From NCBI GenBank assembly GCA_005784505.1, contig VCAZ01000113.1, forward strand, positions 1,263,001 through 1,327,000: a stretch of DNA of 64,000 nt, written 5' to 3'. The notes below the pieces were generated by a model. It ran no database searches and was not told the origin of the DNA. It saw only the letters and a program-made list of their open reading frames with translations. A program made the translations under genes and the position numbers. Source of the DNA: Bagarius yarrelli (Eukaryota; Chordata; Actinopteri; Siluriformes; Sisoridae). This document shows, one piece after another, positions 58,785 to 64,000 of this stretch (within the stretch, counting starts at the first letter, position 1; each line of letters starts with the position of its first letter).

Positions 58785-59228
58785 CGTGGACAAAATTGTT
58801 GGCACCCCTCTGTTAATGAAAAACCCACAATGGTCAGTAAAATAACTTGAAATTAAAATTTATTACAAAATTAACCAATGCAAATCAGAAATTGCTTTTG
58901 AATTGTTGTTCAACAGAATCATTTTAAAAACCAAACTATTAAATCAGGCCTGTTCTATTAGTGAAAATGATGGTACACCTAGAAAAGATTGAAAATAATT
59001 TGACCATAGGGACATGTTAAACTAAGGTGTGTCCTCTAATTAGCATCACAGGTGTCTTGTAATCAGTCAGTCTGCCTGTTTAAAGGGTGACAAATAGTCC
59101 TTGTCCTGTTTGGTGACATGGTGTCTACCACACTGAACATGGACCACAGAAAGCGAAGGACAGAGTTGTCTCAGGAGATTAGAAAGAAAGTCATAGACAA
59201 GCATGTCTATAAGACCACAAGGCCTTAA
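58785..59228 (+). mobile_element. Tc1-like transposon, 5' end with truncated transposase
   Basis: Begins 'acaaaattgttggcacccct', a familiar Tc1-like terminus in fish, followed by about 330 bases of 5' region ('cagtaaaataacttgaaatt', 'gtcctctaattagcatcaca'). It then reads LSQEIRKKVIDKH, the N-terminal DNA-binding part of the transposase, and stops at once. The rest of the element is missing. Confidence 0.8.
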
Positions 59229-59849
59229 CTAAAAACTTCATCTAAATAAATTCATTTATTTCATTCGCTATTAATAAAATGTGGACTAATCGGATAGTTG
59301 ATTTACAGCAGATATTTATCTTATGATTATACGAGGAATTTGGCGGCAAACTGACTGCTAATTTTGTGTGTTGTTTTGTAAAACTTGCTTACACTTCCTA
59401 CTGGTTCCGCTTTGTTTACAATTTTTCATAATGTCGTTCCTTTTTTTTAGGTTTGAGTTCCTCACTTTGGAGTGTTCTTGCTCAGGGTGCTTGTGGAATG
59501 TCAGGGTCACATAATGTTGATGTGACAGTTCGTCAAGTGAGTCAGTGAGTGGAATGATATGACATTTTGTTATAATGTTTAAAAGAAGCCAGGCAGGAAA
59601 GTCATAACCTTGGGATTATATTAACTAGGCGGCAAAATTGATTAAATCAGTCTTTATGATCACCGATGTCTGTTAAAAGAAATTATGCGTGTAAATTGCT
59701 ACCATTTATTTAGTTTCCTCTAATTGTTCTGCATTGGGGATGAGTTTAAAATGATGCGACACATTGGTACCCAATTGTTTAAAATGTTGGCTCTGTTAAA
59801 TGCAAATGTCTTGGTCACATATAGTTTACAACACAGTGAAATTAGATTT

Positions 59850-60055
59850 TTTATTTTTTTTTTGCATATCCCATCTTAGAAGGTTGCTGTCAAAGTGCAG
59901 GGTCAGCTATGATACAGCACCCCTGGAGCAGTAAGGGGCTAAGGGACCTATTTGCTCAACGACCCAACAGTGGATGACTGGTGGTGGTGGGACTTAAGCC
60001 CGGGTCTTGCTGGTCTTACAATCAGCAACCTTCACCATTTGAGCCGCCACTGCCT
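59850..60055 (-). mobile_element. tRNA-derived SINE (family b), second copy
   Basis: Same modules as 14690-14915: 'gcatatcccatcttag', 'gggtcagctatgatacagc', 'cgacccaacagtgg', and on the minus strand 'ggctcaaatggtgaagg' and a B-box-like 'gggcttaagtcccacc'. Confidence 0.8.
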
Positions 60056-60398
60056 CTAAATTGAACTCTGTAATCTAGTAAAATGTCTGAAAAAATAACT
60101 TAACATTTTGTATTTAATTTACTTCTAATGCATTTTCTGCATTTCAGCCATTTCTACCTTCCAGCTATTTTATTGATGCACTTGCCTTCTGCCTTTCTCA
60201 GTTATAATCTGTCACTTTTCTTCTGCCGTCTCTCTATTCTCTCATCCCTGAGCGTTCCCCTGGGAAGGGTATGTCATCGCACCCCCTACCAGCAAAGGAT
60301 CAAGGGGTCGAAAGGCTGCTGATTGAGGTAATTTAGCTCTTGGACGCGTGAGGCCTCTCATTTTCATTCCTAATAGGCACACATCAAAATGATCAAGA

Positions 60399-60426
60399 GG
60401 GCGGGGTGGGAGGGGGGAGGGGGGCT
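60399..60426 (+). other. G-quadruplex-prone tract
   Basis: Four or more G runs of three to six separated by single bases (ggg c gggg t ggg a gggggg a gggggg) fit the usual quadruplex pattern. Confidence 0.6.
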
Positions 60427-60539
60427 TAGGGATGTAAAACTTGACAGGTCGGGACAGATTTATCTCTTCTCATCCAAAGATGCTAGAAACTTTTATTAAC
60501 ACCGAGTGACATTGTGAAGTCAGTAAAAGTTTGCGCATA

Positions 60540-62110
60540 GTGTCTTGTTTTAAAACTTTAGATATTGCTTATTGATCCTGGCACGTCCATTAACAGGCCG
60601 TTTTTTATGATCTCGTGACAGAGGATCGACAGGCAGTATTTCAGGCCTGACACGTGCCTCGTGGAAATGTGAGGTTTCATAGCAGAACTGAAAGTTATGT
60701 GTTCGTTATATAGTGCTGTCCTCGTCTCACACATCCTCCATGATCAATAGCAGTACCTGCCCACCTGTCGTGGCTTATTTTAATGAGGCTGACAGAACCA
60801 CGGCCCCTGTCTGCGCTTGAAATCTTTAGAAAGGGAATAATAAAGGTGCGAATTGACGTGCACCGTATTGTGTCAAGAAGCTAAAAGGAAGAGTTTCTTT
60901 TTTTTCCCTCGGAAAGGTCAGTGCTTTACTGTGCTTTTTGTCTCATAGGTACTCGCTCGGTGACTTCACCTACTTTTCCACTACATATTTAATCGCTCTC
61001 TCGATTCAGCATCAGAGGGAAGCCCAAATTGGCAGAAAGGCAGTGAATATTATTCTTCACATGGAGACCTTTTGGGCCTTTAAGGTCCCCCGACAGGTTA
61101 ATGCGCTAAGAAATTTTTCTTTTTGAGGGTTCCCTTGGGTCCCTTGTTTTTCAAGGACCTTTAGTATAATCTGTACCTTTTCTAGCTCTTTTTTTTATGA
61201 ACCCATTTCCTTTAGGAGAGTAAGTAAGGGCTTGAAGACTAAACGCGGGTGTCCAGATTTGAGGAGACGCACTTGCTTTCATTACACGCAGATCAAACCT
61301 TGCTCAGAATGAGTCGTCGTTTTGACCCGTCGATCCTTTCTTCATCTTGCCTAGGTCTAATTAAAGCAACATGGACGGAATGTGATGAAATAAGAGGCCA
61401 TTTCACCGTTCGCGAAATGGGAAGATCAAATCGACTAGCGAGCAATTAATGGGCAAGCGGTCGAGAATAAAAGCATGGATTTTTGCCACAATGGACTTCT
61501 TTTAGTACCACACTTGGGTGATTAGCCCTAAGGTCATATAAAACCAGGGTATGACCTTGGAGATCAGAGCGCCATGTCTTTAGTGAATCCATTCCTTTAT
61601 TCCGAGTGGTATTAGTAGACTATGTTCTACCCCAAAGGAACGGGAGTTCCCACTACGATTCCACTTGAAGTGGCAAGAATCTCTTAGTCAAACTAGTTAC
61701 CATGTCTTTATGAAATCATGACACTCATTAGTAAATGCTAAAACTTTTTTTTTTAAATCGCAGCCACTGGAACTGCAAAACGTATTGTGCAAAATTGTCA
61801 TTTTTTTGTGTACTTCATATAGCCGTGTTTTCCTGGGACTGTGTCCGAATGGAGATTCAGAGCTTCAAGTTACACAAACCAAAAGCATGGCTGCAGTCCA
61901 AGTGTCTGCTTTTATCTGCTACTGCATTAGTGACGGCACTGACCTGCTTTCAGAGATCCAATAGGGGGAAGCAGTGGTTCACACATAAGCAGCGATCCAG
62001 TAATAATGAAGGACGTTGTAACGGCTCCACAGGCCGCATTGTCCAAAATGAGACATGCAGTTCTAGGAAGATTTCATTATACCTTGTTATTAAAAGCCTC
62101 GGACAGGTCA
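60540..62110. promoter_or_regulatory. Repeat-poor block, candidate conserved non-coding (enhancer) cluster
   Basis: This block has balanced base composition, no microsatellites, and several homeodomain-type sites ('gtctaattaaagc', 'gcaattaatggg') in dense unique sequence. It differs from the AT-rich, repeat-filled flanks. A 135-codon frame at 61735-62142 lies in it, but has no family similarity and I take it as chance. Conservation cannot be tested here. Confidence 0.35.
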
Positions 62111-62114
62111 TAGA

Positions 62115-63650
62115 AAATGAACGGCGTTGGAGTGTAAAATAAAAAAGGGCTTTTCCATTAGTTTGAGCATTTATTCTGAGGATTTATATGCGCAAAGAAA
62201 CCTAAGGATATAACTTATTTCTAAATAAATAACTATAAAAAATGTATAAAATCATCTAGTGCTTCAGAACAGACTTCTCATTCTCATACCAAAAGAAAGG
62301 AAAAAAAAGAAATAATTGGAAGTAAAAAAAAAAGACGGAGGTGAGGTGGTGGGTGTGGTTGGGTTTTGTTAAATTTGGTCAGAATGAGAGTACTGAGCGG
62401 TTTGTTCCTCTTTATTCTTCAGAAGAAGAACTTTAGATACACAATCTGAGAAAACGATAAAATGTTTTGAAATTCTAGCACATTATCCTCACGTTACATC
62501 GACTTTTTGCAAATTGCCAAAAGAGCAACTTGTGTTTTTTACGTCAGATGATCAATAAAACTAATAATAAAATTAGATTGTGTGTATAAAACATTTGTTA
62601 TTTATTAACACCTCACCTAAGATAATTAACCCACATAAATGGTTATAACACCTATTTTTGCAGGTGTTAACAGACATACAGAGACTAATGTTATTTTTGG
62701 CCTTTGATTGACGACATGGAAGTCCAAATTGGTTGTTGTAGCTTAATAAACATAAATATTACCTTATCCTACATCACACCTTATCAAACGTTATTATCTT
62801 TCTGTTTATATAAGTTTGGGTTGTAAAAAATAGTTTTGTTCCTAAAAAAGGATTTGAAAATACAGTGGAAATAGCAGATTTTTGTGATCCAGTTGAAATT
62901 GTTCAAAATGATTTACACTCAATGGGAAATAACATCTTATATTATAATAAAGTAAAAGAACAGTTTAGAAAAAGATAAAAAAAAAAAAAGCCCTTAAGAA
63001 AACAGCTGGTTACACATTTGGGCATGTAGCTGTGTTTATAATATATCCATTACATTTAATTCAAGGATCAAAACTTATCAGCTGTCATGTAATAAAATGT
63101 TATAATTCAACCTTAAAAAAAGATCAGCAGTTTATCTATAATTTTAAAAAGCAAAAAATATTCACGCTTTTGTCTGCTTGATAAATCCGTAGTCTGTAAA
63201 GAGTTTAATAAACAGTTTCTACAAATAGAGAAAATAAAGCAGGACGGTGACATCAGCCCGAAATGAAGAGCTGCTAAGAGTTTTATAGCAACAGTAGAGG
63301 AGCTGCAGGCGGATCACACGAGGTCTGATTACTTTTTTTAACAGCCATCCTTTAATCTTTTTATTTTCTAAAAATATGAAGTTGATGGATTAAGAGATTT
63401 ATTCCCCCCAAAAAATTGCCAAATAAATAACCATAAATTATGTGAAAAAAATTTGTTGTTCAAGCATCTTTAAAATTTTTGTATGACTTTAATATATTTA
63501 ACTGTGCATACATCAAAAGACAAAGACACAAAAAAATTATTTTTAAGCCAAAAAAACAACAACTATGTTGCCACTGTAGGAGTCCCAAGCAGGGCTCTTA
63601 ACCCCTTAATGGTTCGCTTAGTTAAATGCGATAAATGTTAGTCCAAATTT
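62115..63650. other. AT-rich intergenic or intronic stretch
   Basis: Contains A and T tracts and no recognisable gene or bounded element. Confidence 0.6.
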
Positions 63651-63654
63651 GGCG

Positions 63655-63690
63655 CATTTGGAAGACACCCTAATCCAGAGTGACTTACAT

Positions 63691-63787
<97 letters not shown>

Positions 63788-63955
63788 CACACACACGCGT
63801 ATATAAACGCATACGTATATACACACACACAGCTGAACAATTGGAGGTTAAGGGTCCTGCTCAGGGGCCCAGCAGTGGCTACTTAGTGATGCCGGTAATC
63901 AAACCCTGATCTCTTAATTAGCAGTCTAACACCTTTACTACTGTGCTGCCAATTC
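63655..63955 (-). mobile_element. SINE split by a compound microsatellite
   Basis: On the minus strand it runs from the promoter half ('ggcagcacagtagtaaaggt', 'agatcagggtttgattacc') through 'gggcccctgagcagg' to the tail 'gtcactctggattagggtg'. Between the two body modules sits a (CT)n(AT)n(AC)n array (63694-63830). Confidence 0.75.
63694..63830. repeat. Compound (CT)n(AT)n(AC)n microsatellite
   Basis: About 42 bases CT, 46 bases AT, then AC/GC/AT-rich units, lying inside a SINE. Confidence 0.95.
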
Positions 63956-64000
63956 TGCTGCCAATCTGTCAAATGTAAATGTAGATTAATGCGAACAAAC

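Noticed and set aside
58469..58845. Overlapping 72- and 77-codon frames suggesting a hAT/ZBED-like remnant (FVRYIKDG)
   Set aside because: The similarity is limited to a few residues and the upstream frame is not coding-like; too weak to call.
61735..62142. 135-codon open frame in the right-hand block
   Set aside because: Cys- and Trp-scattered composition with no recognisable domain; the block looks regulatory. A codon-substitution test would decide.
63638..63909. Frames rich in YIYI or REREREs
   Set aside because: Translations of the CT and AT microsatellites.
1..64000. CRISPR arrays, bacterial operons, phage or prophage genes
   Set aside because: Nothing of this kind is visible; direct repeats here are microsatellites and transposon copies in a vertebrate genome.

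Overview
This is nuclear DNA of a ray-finned fish, most likely an otophysan teleost such as a catfish relative (inference). It is AT-rich, with spliced genes that have GT-AG introns. It holds many dinucleotide microsatellites, tRNA-derived SINEs carrying the 'gcgtctgccaaatg' tail, Tc1/mariner debris and LINE tails of teleost type. I read no bacterial or viral gene.

Layout. (1) 1-9640 is repeat-rich sequence, probably the first intron of a liprin-alpha gene transcribed leftwards; its first coding exon is 9663-9911 (minus), best matching PPFIA4. (2) 10.2-11.5 kb is a CpG-rich divergent promoter between PPFIA4 and TMEM183A, with CCAAT boxes, a CRE-like site and a CTCF-like motif. (3) TMEM183A (plus) is complete in eight exons, 11529-17002, encoding 362 residues. 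(4) 18.1-19.0 kb is a promoter-like stretch starting about 350 bp after the TMEM183A polyadenylation signal; it is the likely upstream promoter and untranslated exon of the next gene. (5) TFEB (plus) is complete in eight coding exons, 39687-50006, encoding 500 residues, after an intron of about 21 kb full of transposon remnants. Its 3' UTR runs to about 51.97 kb. (6) 52-64 kb has no recognisable coding gene. It holds more copies of a repeat family also seen at the left end, a possible untranslated first exon at about 54.76-54.85 kb, a CTCF-like inverted pair, a Tc1 fragment, a SINE, and a repeat-poor block at 60.5-62.1 kb that looks like conserved regulatory DNA.

The genes do not form one pathway. 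PPFIA4 is a presynaptic scaffold, TMEM183A is a poorly characterised F-box-like protein, and TFEB is the mTORC1-regulated master transcription factor of lysosome and autophagy genes. TFEB here keeps the residues known for Rag/mTORC1 control. The most interesting new reading is a phase-compatible alternative first exon inside TFEB (44718-44801), which would make an isoform without the Rag-binding N-terminus and acidic activation segment. I found no convincing unknown biological system; the best leads are this exon, the CTCF-like sites, and the dispersed repeat family shared by both ends of the window.
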